DNA of 64,000 nt, from positions 62,001 through 126,000 of the forward strand of contig NZ_JAIOUQ010000003.1 in the NCBI RefSeq assembly GCF_019931065.1, given 5' to 3'. A program made the position numbers and the translations under genes. The DNA is from Methanobacterium spitsbergense. GTDB taxonomy: Archaea > Methanobacteriota > Methanobacteria > Methanobacteriales > Methanobacteriaceae. The notes under the pieces were generated by a model. That model worked only from the letters and a program-made list of their open reading frames with translations, made no database searches and was not told the DNA's origin. Positions 10,925 to 19,669 of the stretch are shown here, in pieces (the first letter of the stretch is position 1; every line of letters starts with the position of its first letter).

Positions 10925-11395
10925 GTGAAAATAGGAATTATAATCCATTCTCAAACTGAACATACCTATTCTGTTGCTCAGAAGCTCCAAGATAAACTAT
11001 TGGACAATGGACATGAAACTAATTTAGAACGTGTTATAACTATTGGAGATACTCCACCGGGAAGTAAAGACATCCAATTCAAAAATCTTCCTGATGTGAA
11101 TGCATATGATGCATTGATTTTTGGAGCACCTGTTCAAGCATTTTCACTTTCTAAGGCAATGAATGGTTATATGCAACAGATTACATCACTTCAATCTAAA
11201 AAAGTTGCATGTTTCGTAACAAAGGGGGCCCCATTTAAATGGACAGGTGGTACACGTGCAATTGGACAAATGAAAAAAATCTGTCAAACTAAGGGTGGTA
11301 TTGTTATTGGAACAGGGATTGTGATCTGGAGAAAAGACCGTGAAAAACAGATTAATGATTTGATTAATAAATTTGGAATGCTGTTTGAATTATAA
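10925..11395 (+). CDS. Flavodoxin family protein
   Basis: A 156-residue FMN-binding flavodoxin-like protein, probably a low-potential electron carrier or small NAD(P)H:FMN-type redox protein in the cytoplasm. The phosphate loop is IIHSQTEHTYSVA near the N-terminus. The second FMN loop lies in LIFGAPVQAFSLSKAM and the third in FVTKGAPFKWTGGTRA. It starts at a GTG with GAGGAGGAT upstream. The next gene, 14 bases downstream, is a broken flavodoxin/ferredoxin fusion (EFR1 type), so the intact flavodoxin may be what remains of a redox operon. Confidence 0.8.
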   Translation: MKIGIIIHSQTEHTYSVAQKLQDKLLDNGHETNLERVITIGDTPPGSKDIQFKNLPDVNAYDALIFGAPVQAFSLSKAMNGYMQQITSLQSKKVACFVTKGAPFKWTGGTRAIGQMKKICQTKGGIVIGTGIVIWRKDREKQINDLINKFGMLFEL

Positions 11396-11409
11396 ATTTA
11401 TGATCTTCC

Positions 11410-12225
11410 ATGAGCTCGGAAATTTATTACTTTTCAGGAACAGGTAATTCCTTACACATTGCAAAGGAATTACAGGAAAGAATTCCTGAAACAATATACA
11501 AGCCCATTGTAAATCTTCTTAATCAGGATGATCTTAAAACTACTGGAGAAATAGTTGGTTTCATATTTCCAATTCATCTTGCTATGGCCCCATATCCAAT
11601 AAAAATATTCTTAAGAAGCTTGACTTGAAATCAACAAAATATATTATGTGTAGCAACCCGAAGTGGGAGTCAACACAAGGATTTATTGACCTCGAAAAAA
11701 TCTTAAATAAAAAAGCTAAAGATTTGGATTCTTTTTTTAATTTAAATATGGCTAGTAATAACCCTAAATTTGAGAACTGGCATCAAGCAACAGAAAATGA
11801 AATTGCTAATTTTGAATCTGAAGTCCCAAAAAAACGGGATCATATACAAAAGATTGTTATTAATAAAGAAAAAAATAGAGAAAATGACACAAATTTTACA
11901 GCCCATATGCCTGTGTTTTCACTTTTATCTCTTTTTCTTCCAATACTTAATGGATTATACAACTTGATTTTTATAATGATTCAATGTATTAGTTGTGGCA
12001 CTTGTGAAAAGGTTTGTTATCAGGTAAAATCAAAATCACAACAAAAAACCTATATGGAATAATGATATCTCCTATTTTTTCTGTCATGCCTGCCTTAACT
12101 ACTGTCCAGAACAATCAATTCAAATAAAATCCACTATGTTTTTAAAATCCTTTACAGATAAAAATGGAAGATGTTTCAATCCAAATACTACTGTAGAAGA
12201 TATTGCCTCACAAAAATTGATATAA
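11410..12225 (+). pseudogene. Frameshifted EFR1-family flavodoxin-ferredoxin gene
   Basis: Three consecutive pieces reconstruct one EFR1-type protein. The first piece (11410-11628) begins SSEIYYFSGTGNSLHIAKEL, the flavodoxin loop, and reaches FLRSLT before a stop. The next frame (from 11625) continues with LKSTKYIMCSNPKW and ends with a first cluster motif, CISCGTCEKVCYQ. A third frame, after a stop at 12062, gives FFCHACLNYCPEQSIQI (the second ferredoxin motif) and ends NGRCFNPNTTVEDIASQKLI at 12225. One base appears lost near 11620 and another change lies near 12020-12060. Without repair no full-length iron-sulfur flavoprotein can be made. Sequencing error could mimic one shift but is less likely to explain both. 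Confidence 0.75.
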
Positions 12226-12715
12226 TTTGTTTTGAGAAGAAAGCATATAATTTGAATGAAAACCCAGTTATTATTCCAGATACTGATCATCCTAAATCAA
12301 ATCCAAAGGTTATTTAAAATTATGGCATGAAGAAAATTAAACATTCTGATGCTACGGTAGAATAAATATTTCAATAATCGATAAACTTTAAAAAAACTGC
12401 AGAAAAAGTATCTGTTCTCATATGCCATAATATTCATTCTAGTCTAATAGAAGAATAAAATTTAGTTAGATAGAATTTTTTAATTTTCATATTAATAATC
12501 AAATGATAAGTATGGAATAATGTGTATGAATTAGCTCAAAAAAATCAAATGACTATAATAATGGATATTAATATTTAATTTTTCAAAATCAGTTATAGAT
12601 ATTTAAAACCGAATTTGGGAGAATAAATTTTTGATAGTATGAATTTGTTATGTAATAAGATTTTGTATATTAATACTTGAAAATTATTTTGGTTTATGGA
12701 TTAAATTAATTATAT
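12226..12715. other. Decayed sequence, possible NADPH-dependent FMN reductase remnant
   Basis: No intact gene. At about 12231-12357, pieces in two frames read YNLNENPVIIPDTDHPKSNP, then LKLWHEE, then KIKHSDATV. This resembles the middle of small NAD(P)H-dependent FMN reductases, where a decorated loop is followed by a helix and an ADA-type strand. Stops interrupt every frame. The remainder (12360-12715) is AT-rich with no recognisable coding or RNA feature. Confidence 0.3.
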
Positions 12716-13720
<1,005 letters not shown>

Positions 13721-13724
13721 ATTA

Positions 13725-13735
13725 ATCACCGGTGA
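13725..13735. promoter_or_regulatory. Shared palindromic ribosome-binding site of divergent genes
   Basis: ATCACCGGTGA reads GGTGA on both strands. On the plus strand, GGTGA (13731-13735) precedes the tiaS ATG at 13741. On the minus strand, GGTGATT precedes the regulator's TTG at 13720. One 10-11 base palindrome therefore supplies the Shine-Dalgarno sequence to both divergent genes, and both promoters must lie inside the opposite coding region. Confidence 0.6.
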
Positions 13736-13740
13736 AAATT

Positions 13741-15012
13741 ATGAACAATATATTATTATACGTTGGAATTGATGATACAGATTCCAGTTCAGGAATGTGC
13801 ACCACCTATATAACTTGTGTTATAATCTCCAAACTTAAAGATTGTGGTTTTAACATTACTGGGCATCCACGACTTATACGTTTAAACCCATTTGCAAGAT
13901 TTAAAACACGAGGAAATGGTGCTACATCCTTCAAATTAGAATTAAAATCATTGAAAGAAGCAGAAGAAGTAAAAAAAATAGTTTTAGAGAATGTTCAGGA
14001 ATTATCAGTACTTGAAGATGAACGAACAAATCCGGGAGTAGTGTTCTATAATAATAAAATAACTCCCGAACTTCAGGAATTTTCATTAAAAGCCATTAGA
14101 AATATAGTTTCTATAGAAGATGCAGAAAATCTTTTAAATAAAGTAGGAGCTGATTTTTATAAATTCAAAAATGGAAGGGGTATAATAGGTGCTTTAGCTG
14201 CGATAGGCTGCCCTCTTGATGATAAAACCTATGAATTACTGGCATATAGAATTTCTGAAAACTATGGTAAACCCCGACAAATAAACCATGAGTCTGTTAG
14301 AGAAATGGATAAAGATACCTATCCTAAAACGTTTGACAATTTAGATGAAGGATACATTGCAATTGAACCTCACACACCGTGTCCTGTGCTTTATGGTATA
14401 CGAAGTGAAAATCCTGAAATTTTAATGAAAGCAAAATCTATTGTAAAAGTTATAGAACCCGTGGAAAGGTATTGTGTATACTTAACCAATCAACACACTG
14501 ATATGCACCTACAAAAGGTCGCAAACATAGCAAATATGGAAAAATTCCAGTGTTACATAGTTGAAGGGGTTGTAAAGGATAAACCACATGTAATTGAAGG
14601 CGGACATTTGATCTTCACCCTTAAAGATGAATCTGGAGAAATAGAATGTGCAGCTTATGAACCCACTAAAAAGTTCAGGGATTTTGTGAGGGAACTTGAA
14701 CCTGAAGATATTTTACGGATTTATGGAGGGGTAGGAGAAGGAATAAATAAAAAAGGGACATTAAATATTGAAAAATTTGAATTATTAGAACTAGCAATAC
14801 CTTTACAGTTATTAAACCCCATTTGTGATTGTGGTAAAAGAATGAAATCTGCTGGCGCGGGGAAGGGTTATAAATGTCCAAGATGCGGTACAAAAATAAG
14901 GGATGGAAAAAAAGAAATGATTGAAATATCCCGGAATATTGAAAAGGGATTCTATGAAACACCACCCTCCGCTAGAAGACATTTAAGCAAACCAATTATA
15001 AGGGAAAAATGA
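13741..15012 (+). CDS. tiaS: tRNA(Ile2) 2-agmatinylcytidine synthetase TiaS
   Basis: Essential archaeal enzyme that attaches agmatine to C34 of tRNA-Ile2 (agmatidine), using ATP, so that AUA is read as isoleucine. The 423-residue protein shows the N-terminal LYVGIDDTDSSSGMCTTY motif of the kinase-like domain, a RLNPFARFKTRGNGA loop and a central ferredoxin-like region. An OB-fold segment (VIEGGHLIFTLKDESGEIEC) and a C-terminal zinc ribbon (CDCGKRM...CPRCGTKI) follow. The ATG at 13741 has GGTGA in front; the upstream GTG (13732) sits inside that site. Confidence 0.92.
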   Translation: MNNILLYVGIDDTDSSSGMCTTYITCVIISKLKDCGFNITGHPRLIRLNPFARFKTRGNGATSFKLELKSLKEAEEVKKIVLENVQELSVLEDERTNPGVVFYNNKITPELQEFSLKAIRNIVSIEDAENLLNKVGADFYKFKNGRGIIGALAAIGCPLDDKTYELLAYRISENYGKPRQINHESVREMDKDTYPKTFDNLDEGYIAIEPHTPCPVLYGIRSENPEILMKAKSIVKVIEPVERYCVYLTNQHTDMHLQKVANIANMEKFQCYIVEGVVKDKPHVIEGGHLIFTLKDESGEIECAAYEPTKKFRDFVRELEPEDILRIYGGVGEGINKKGTLNIEKFELLELAIPLQLLNPICDCGKRMKSAGAGKGYKCPRCGTKIRDGKKEMIEISRNIEKGFYETPPSARRHLSKPIIREK

Positions 15013-15088
15013 AAAGATAAATTTTTTTATAATTCTTTTTACAATTTATGCCAAAAAATTTATTGTATGTATATATATTCTACCTACA

Positions 15089-16429
15089 ATGATATCTGAG
15101 AAATTAGCTAGGATTATTGTAAATACAAATTATAACAAACTTCCTGAGAATGTGATAAACAAGTCAAAACTATGTTTCATAGATTTTTTAGCTGTTTCAC
15201 TCAGAGGATCAAGAACTAAAAGTGGAAAAGCAGTTAAAAATTTGTTTGCCAATGGCGAATCATCTACTGTTTTAGGTTTTGAAAAAGCAAATTGCACAGA
15301 TGCACCCTTTATTAACGGAGTTTTTGCCCATAGCCTTGATCTTGATGATGGACATCGTTTTGCACAACTACATCCCGGATGTTCTGTAATTCCCGCTTCA
15401 TTAGCATTATCAGAAGCGTATGATAAGACAGGCAAAGAATTTATTAGTTCAATTGTTGCAGGTTATCAGATTTCAATCATTCTGGGTATGATCATCAATC
15501 CCAAACACAGAAATAACGGTTTTCATAGTACAGGTACTTGTGGAACCTTTGGTGCAGCAGCAGCCGCGTCTAAAATCATGTGTTTAAAACCCAAAGATAT
15601 TATTAACGCATTAGGGCTTGCAGGGACCCAAGCTGCAGGATTACTAGAATCTGATCATTCCGGTAGTATGGGGAAACATTTACATGCAGGTAAAGCAGCA
15701 CAAGCTGGTGTGATCTCTGCAATGCTCGCAGAAAATGAATTTACTGGTGCTAATTTAATAATTGAAGGTAATGAAGGATTTTTGAAAGCAATGGTTTCTG
15801 AAAATCATTATGAAAATTATAAAATCAAAGCAGATAACCTCTTTGATAATAAAAAATATTATATAAATGATGTTTACTTCAAAAGATATCCTGTATGTAG
15901 ACATCTTCATTCATCAATCGATGCCATAATTGACATTCATAAGCAGATGATTTTAGAAGGAACAAATACCGAAGATATACAATCAATTAGAATTAAAACA
16001 TATGAAATTGCTTCTGAACATGATGATTACAACCCACAGACCATTGAATCAATTAGACAAAGTTTACCAGTTACATCTGCGATTTATATTTTAAATGGTG
16101 AATTAAACTTAGAGAACATTGAACTTGATCATGAAATAATTTCAATGGCATCTAAAGTAAGCATAGATAAAGATAACGATATGAATAAACTCTACCCTTG
16201 GAAAAGGCCATCTGAGGTTACTGTCATTACAAAAGAGAAATCTTATTTTTGTAGGGTAGATTTACCACAGGGAGAACCAGAAAATCCTTTTAATCAACAT
16301 GAAATAATGCATAAATTCCATAATCTAAATCCAAAGGTTGATCTAGATGTTTTAAACTTGATCAACAAACTTGAATCCTATAAAATGAATGAACTAATGG
16401 AAATATTGAACAATGCATTTAAATCTTGA
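15089..16429 (+). CDS. MmgE/PrpD family protein (2-methylcitrate dehydratase-like)
   Basis: A 446-residue member of the MmgE/PrpD family, which includes 2-methylcitrate dehydratase, cis-aconitate decarboxylase and epimerase-like enzymes. Family features seen: CFIDFLAVSLRGSRTKSG, the HSLDLDDGHRFAQLHPG loop, a GFHSTGTCGTFGAAAAASK glycine-rich helix, GLAGTQAAGL, KHLHAGKAAQAGV and the KRYPVCRHLHSSIDA segment. No clear Shine-Dalgarno site; a TATATATATT block lies 14-24 bases before the ATG, so a short leader or slightly different start is possible. It heads a group with a U32-like protein, a fumarase-like protein and citryl-CoA lyase, suggesting tri- or dicarboxylic acid metabolism. The exact substrate is unknown. 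Confidence 0.8.
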   Translation: MISEKLARIIVNTNYNKLPENVINKSKLCFIDFLAVSLRGSRTKSGKAVKNLFANGESSTVLGFEKANCTDAPFINGVFAHSLDLDDGHRFAQLHPGCSVIPASLALSEAYDKTGKEFISSIVAGYQISIILGMIINPKHRNNGFHSTGTCGTFGAAAAASKIMCLKPKDIINALGLAGTQAAGLLESDHSGSMGKHLHAGKAAQAGVISAMLAENEFTGANLIIEGNEGFLKAMVSENHYENYKIKADNLFDNKKYYINDVYFKRYPVCRHLHSSIDAIIDIHKQMILEGTNTEDIQSIRIKTYEIASEHDDYNPQTIESIRQSLPVTSAIYILNGELNLENIELDHEIISMASKVSIDKDNDMNKLYPWKRPSEVTVITKEKSYFCRVDLPQGEPENPFNQHEIMHKFHNLNPKVDLDVLNLINKLESYKMNELMEILNNAFKS

Positions 16430-16511
16430 TAAAAAAAATTAAGAATTTAAATATATTAAAAAATTTATTTAACTTAATTATTGATAAAATCTTAAATTTA
16501 AAGGTGATTTA

Positions 16512-17417
16512 ATGCGCACAGAAGATTTTTTAAGGGAAATTGGCATTGAAAGAATAGATCAAAATTTAAAAGCATCAAAAAAACGTTTTCCAGACGGTGC
16601 ACAGTATCGTTTCGAAGTTCCTGGTATTCAAAATCCTGGTTCTATGGCTGCATTAGTTAATGCAACAGATCAGTACGGTGTTACTGTTCACAGGGTAACT
16701 CAGACAAAGGGCATTATGCTTTTAACAGATGAAGAAATTGAAGAAATGGTCAAAATTGCAATAGATGCCCGTATGGAGTTATTTTTAAGCGTTGGTCCCA
16801 GGGCAACATATGATACTAGTGCGTCTGCCAACACCCCCGAAGGAGCTAGGATAGGTTATAGATTGAGAGGATATGAAAATCTTTTATATGCAATAGAAGA
16901 TGTTAAACGCGCCACAACCTTGGGGGTGAGGGGAATTGTGATCTATGACGAAGGATTGCTTTGGGTATTAAATAAAATGAGAAAAAAAGGAGAGTTGCCA
17001 AAAAATACACATTTTAAAGTTTCAGCTCATTGTGGGCATGGCAATCCTGCATCTGCAAAGTTTCTGGAAGAAACAGGCGCAGATTCTTTCAATCCGGTTA
17101 GAGATCTTCAAATTCCAATGATGGCCTCGATTAGAAAGTCAATAAATATTTCACTGGATCTTCACATGGAAAATCCTAAATCTTCCGGAGGTTTTATACG
17201 GCATTATGAAGCACCAGAAATAATAAGGAATGCATCACCCGTTTACCTTAAAACAGGAGGATCTGTTGCTGCACATCATGGATGGGAAACAACTCAAAGC
17301 CAATCCACCGAACGGGTGAGACAGGTTTTTCTAGTTCAAAGCATGATTGACCGTTATTATTCTGAAGCAAAGATTTCTAAACCTGGAACAGATGATATGG
17401 CCATACCAGAAATATAG
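16512..17417 (+). CDS. Peptidase U32-like TIM-barrel protein of unknown reaction
   Basis: A 301-residue cytoplasmic protein resembling the short proteins annotated as U32-family peptidase. Visible blocks are FPDGAQYRFEVPG, HRVTQTKGIMLLTDEEI, LFLSVGPRATYDTSA, GVRGIVIYDEGLLWVL, VSAHCGHGNPASAKFLEETG and LDLHMENPKSSGGFIRHYE. They suggest a TIM barrel with metal- or anion-binding loops rather than a protease. The start has GGTGATTTA. Because it lies between MmgE/PrpD and a fumarase-like gene, a lyase or isomerase acting on carboxylic acids is an attractive but unproven idea. Confidence 0.5.
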   Translation: MRTEDFLREIGIERIDQNLKASKKRFPDGAQYRFEVPGIQNPGSMAALVNATDQYGVTVHRVTQTKGIMLLTDEEIEEMVKIAIDARMELFLSVGPRATYDTSASANTPEGARIGYRLRGYENLLYAIEDVKRATTLGVRGIVIYDEGLLWVLNKMRKKGELPKNTHFKVSAHCGHGNPASAKFLEETGADSFNPVRDLQIPMMASIRKSINISLDLHMENPKSSGGFIRHYEAPEIIRNASPVYLKTGGSVAAHHGWETTQSQSTERVRQVFLVQSMIDRYYSEAKISKPGTDDMAIPEI

Positions 17418-17498
17418 ATCAATCTGAAGTAATATCATGATATTTTATGAATTTACATTAAGAAATTTAATAGATAAATACGTATTGGAGTTTAGATA

Positions 17499-18359
17499 AT
17501 GGTTTTAGTTGATTTGATTAAAAAAGCAGTTATAGAAGCCAGCACAACTTTCAGGAAGGACCAATTAGATTCTTATAGACATGCAATTGAAATTGAAACT
17601 AATGCTAATGCTAAATGGGTTCTTGAACTTCTTTTGGAAAATGCAAAAATTGCTAAAACAAATAAAGTTCCATTATGTGATGATACTGGAATACCACACA
17701 TCCTTATCGAAGTTGGGAATGAAAGTCAGCTTCCCCAGAGTTTTTTCAAGGATATAAATAATGGAATTGCTGAGGGTTTAAGTGAACTTCCTGCTAGACC
17801 CATGGCTGTCAAGGGAGATTCCATCGAAAGAATTGAACAATCAAAGGGATTATATAATAACCCTGAAAAACTTGTAGCTCCTTCTTTTATTGTTGATAGC
17901 ATGGAGGGTAAGGGGGTTAATATACATATATTGATGCTTGGTGGAGGTCCTGAAATTCGTGCACATACATATAAGGTTTTCCACAAGAGAGATCATAGAA
18001 AAGTATTTGAAGAAGTTTTAACATGGTTGAGATCAGAGATTACAATGCTTGGATGCACACCTTGTATTCCAACTATTGGCATTGGTAGAACTCATTTTGA
18101 AGCTGCATCGCTTATGCTGAAGGCAATGGCATACGGGAACCTTAATAACCAATCTGAATTAGAGAAAAACCTGACAGAATCACTTAATAATACTAATGCA
18201 GGTGCACTTGGAATTGGTGGTTCTATAACTGCACTAGGATCGTTTGTAAATATTGGACCTCAAAGGGCCAGTGGCGTGAGAATAACTTGTACACGTCCTT
18301 GTTGTTGTGTAGAACCAAGGAGATCATCCGTAAACCTGTCTTCCAAATATTTGGAGTGA
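17499..18359 (+). CDS. Class I fumarase alpha-subunit-like protein (divergent)
   Basis: A 286-residue homologue of the iron-sulfur domain of two-subunit fumarate/tartrate hydratases. The VPLCDDTGIPHILIEVG motif with a cluster-type Cys, the second Cys region GCTPCIPTIGIGRTHFEA and a GALGIGGSITALG segment fit. The GSENMS substrate loop of ordinary fumarases is replaced by GGGPEIRAH, and the C-terminus ends in the cysteine-rich TCTRPCCC rather than the usual sequence. The enzyme may therefore hydrate or dehydrate a different hydroxy acid, or be regulatory. A GGAGT site precedes the ATG. Citryl-CoA lyase starts five bases after the stop. The beta-type subunit lies far away at 61421-61945. Confidence 0.65.
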   Translation: MVLVDLIKKAVIEASTTFRKDQLDSYRHAIEIETNANAKWVLELLLENAKIAKTNKVPLCDDTGIPHILIEVGNESQLPQSFFKDINNGIAEGLSELPARPMAVKGDSIERIEQSKGLYNNPEKLVAPSFIVDSMEGKGVNIHILMLGGGPEIRAHTYKVFHKRDHRKVFEEVLTWLRSEITMLGCTPCIPTIGIGRTHFEAASLMLKAMAYGNLNNQSELEKNLTESLNNTNAGALGIGGSITALGSFVNIGPQRASGVRITCTRPCCCVEPRRSSVNLSSKYLE

Positions 18360-18364
18360 TTTTT

Positions 18365-19225
18365 ATGGCAATTGGAAGAGAAACTGTGGAAAATATACTA
18401 AAATTAACTAACCCCAAGTGGAAAACCTCCATAACCCGAATTGAACCAAACAAGATAGTTACCCGGGGATATCCGCAGGAAGACCTAATAGGAAACATAT
18501 CCTATCCTGAGATGGCATATTTACTTATAAAAGGAAAAATGCCATCTGAAAAGGATTCAAAAATGTTTGAATCTGTACTTGTTTCATTTTGTGACCATGG
18601 TGTTACCCCTCCGAGTACACAGGTTTCCAGACTTATGGCCTCCACTGGTTCTTCAATGAATAGCTGTGTTTCAGGAGGACTCTTATCCTTTGGAAAATAT
18701 CATGCAGGAGCTCTGGAACGTTCAATGAAGATTTTACAAGAACTGGTTCAAAATGGGGTTATAGGATACAATGGACCACTTCAATCCCATCATGATATAA
18801 GAGCAGTTGCAGGTGTTGTTGTGGATGAATTTTTTAACAACAACGAAAAAATACCCGGTTTTGGTCATAGATATCATTCAGAAGATCCTCGTGCCAGTAA
18901 ACTTATAAAAATTGCAGAGGAATATGGATGTAACGGTGTACACACCGAACTTGCGCTTGCAATCGAGGAGATACTGTTTGAAATTAAAGGAATCAAGATG
19001 AATATTGACGGAGCAAATGCAGGGATACTTTCAGACCTTGGCTTTGATTGGAGTCTTGGAACTGGAGTTTTTATGATGGGCCGACTTCCTGGAATTATTT
19101 CACATGTTTTTGAAGAAAAAACTATTGAACCCCCTTTCAGAAAAATATTTGACGTTGATGAAATACACTATCAAGATACAGAGGTGAAAACACGAAGTTT
19201 AGCTAAAGTGATGAATAAGAAATAA
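18365..19225 (+). CDS. Citryl-CoA lyase / citrate synthase-fold protein
   Basis: A 286-residue citrate synthase-fold protein of the short citryl-CoA lyase type, splitting citryl-CoA to acetyl-CoA and oxaloacetate or acting in the condensing direction. The citrate synthase pattern is visible: GYPQEDLIGNISYPEMAYLL, CDHGVTPPSTQVSRLMAST, GFGHRYHSEDPRA (the catalytic His-containing block) and GIKMNIDGANAGILSDLGF (with the Asp-containing turn). The ATG at 18365 follows TGGAGTGATT. It is translationally close to the fumarase-like gene, and the ATP synthase operon begins 119 bases later. True specificity (citrate, citramalate or methylcitrate type) is not settled by sequence alone. Confidence 0.7.
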   Translation: MAIGRETVENILKLTNPKWKTSITRIEPNKIVTRGYPQEDLIGNISYPEMAYLLIKGKMPSEKDSKMFESVLVSFCDHGVTPPSTQVSRLMASTGSSMNSCVSGGLLSFGKYHAGALERSMKILQELVQNGVIGYNGPLQSHHDIRAVAGVVVDEFFNNNEKIPGFGHRYHSEDPRASKLIKIAEEYGCNGVHTELALAIEEILFEIKGIKMNIDGANAGILSDLGFDWSLGTGVFMMGRLPGIISHVFEEKTIEPPFRKIFDVDEIHYQDTEVKTRSLAKVMNKK

Positions 19226-19294
19226 TAGATAAAATTGCATTTATAAGAGTTGTTTTACTTATTGAAAATTAATTTAAAAAAATCAAATAGTAAA

Positions 19295-19340
19295 AGATAA
19301 ATATAACTCAAAATAGATTTTCCAACATAATCATGGTGAT
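19295..19340 (+). promoter_or_regulatory. Promoter and ribosome site of the ATP synthase operon
   Basis: AGATAAATATAAC (19295-19307) is a good archaeal TATA candidate with A-rich sequence before it. A start site about 25 bases on would give a short leader carrying GGTGAT (19335-19340) before the ahaH ATG at 19345. Confidence 0.45.
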
Positions 19341-19344
19341 TTAA

Positions 19345-19659
19345 ATGACAACGATATCGGAAGCTATTACTACCATTAAAAAGGCTGAAAATGATGCTGA
19401 CAAATTAATAGAAGATACAAAAGAGAAATCGTCCAAAAAAATAGAAGAGTCCCGCTTAAAATCCAAGGAAAATATTGAAAAATTCAAGGAAGAATCTCTT
19501 GGTGAAGCTGAAAACATGTTGTTTGAAGCTGAAACAAATGCCAAAAAAGAAGCTTTACACATATCCAATAAAACAGCTGAAGAAATTGAAAAAAACAAAA
19601 AAACAGCGATGGATAAAGTAGATGGGGCATCGGACATAATTGTAAAAAGTATTTTATAG
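19345..19659 (+). CDS. ahaH: A-type ATP synthase subunit H (peripheral stalk)
   Basis: A 104-residue, almost entirely charged helical protein: long runs of Lys/Glu with heptad spacing and no aromatic core, expected for the coiled-coil peripheral stalk subunit that pairs with subunit E. It is the first gene of the ATP synthase operon, preceded by GGTGAT. The frame ends one base before the possible GTG start of subunit I. Confidence 0.85.
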   Translation: MTTISEAITTIKKAENDADKLIEDTKEKSSKKIEESRLKSKENIEKFKEESLGEAENMLFEAETNAKKEALHISNKTAEEIEKNKKTAMDKVDGASDIIVKSIL

Positions 19660-19669
19660 TGTGAGTACC

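Noticed and set aside
11770..11967. 65-codon plus-strand frame
   Set aside because: Overlaps the EFR1 pseudogene in another frame; lysine/leucine-rich random-looking sequence.
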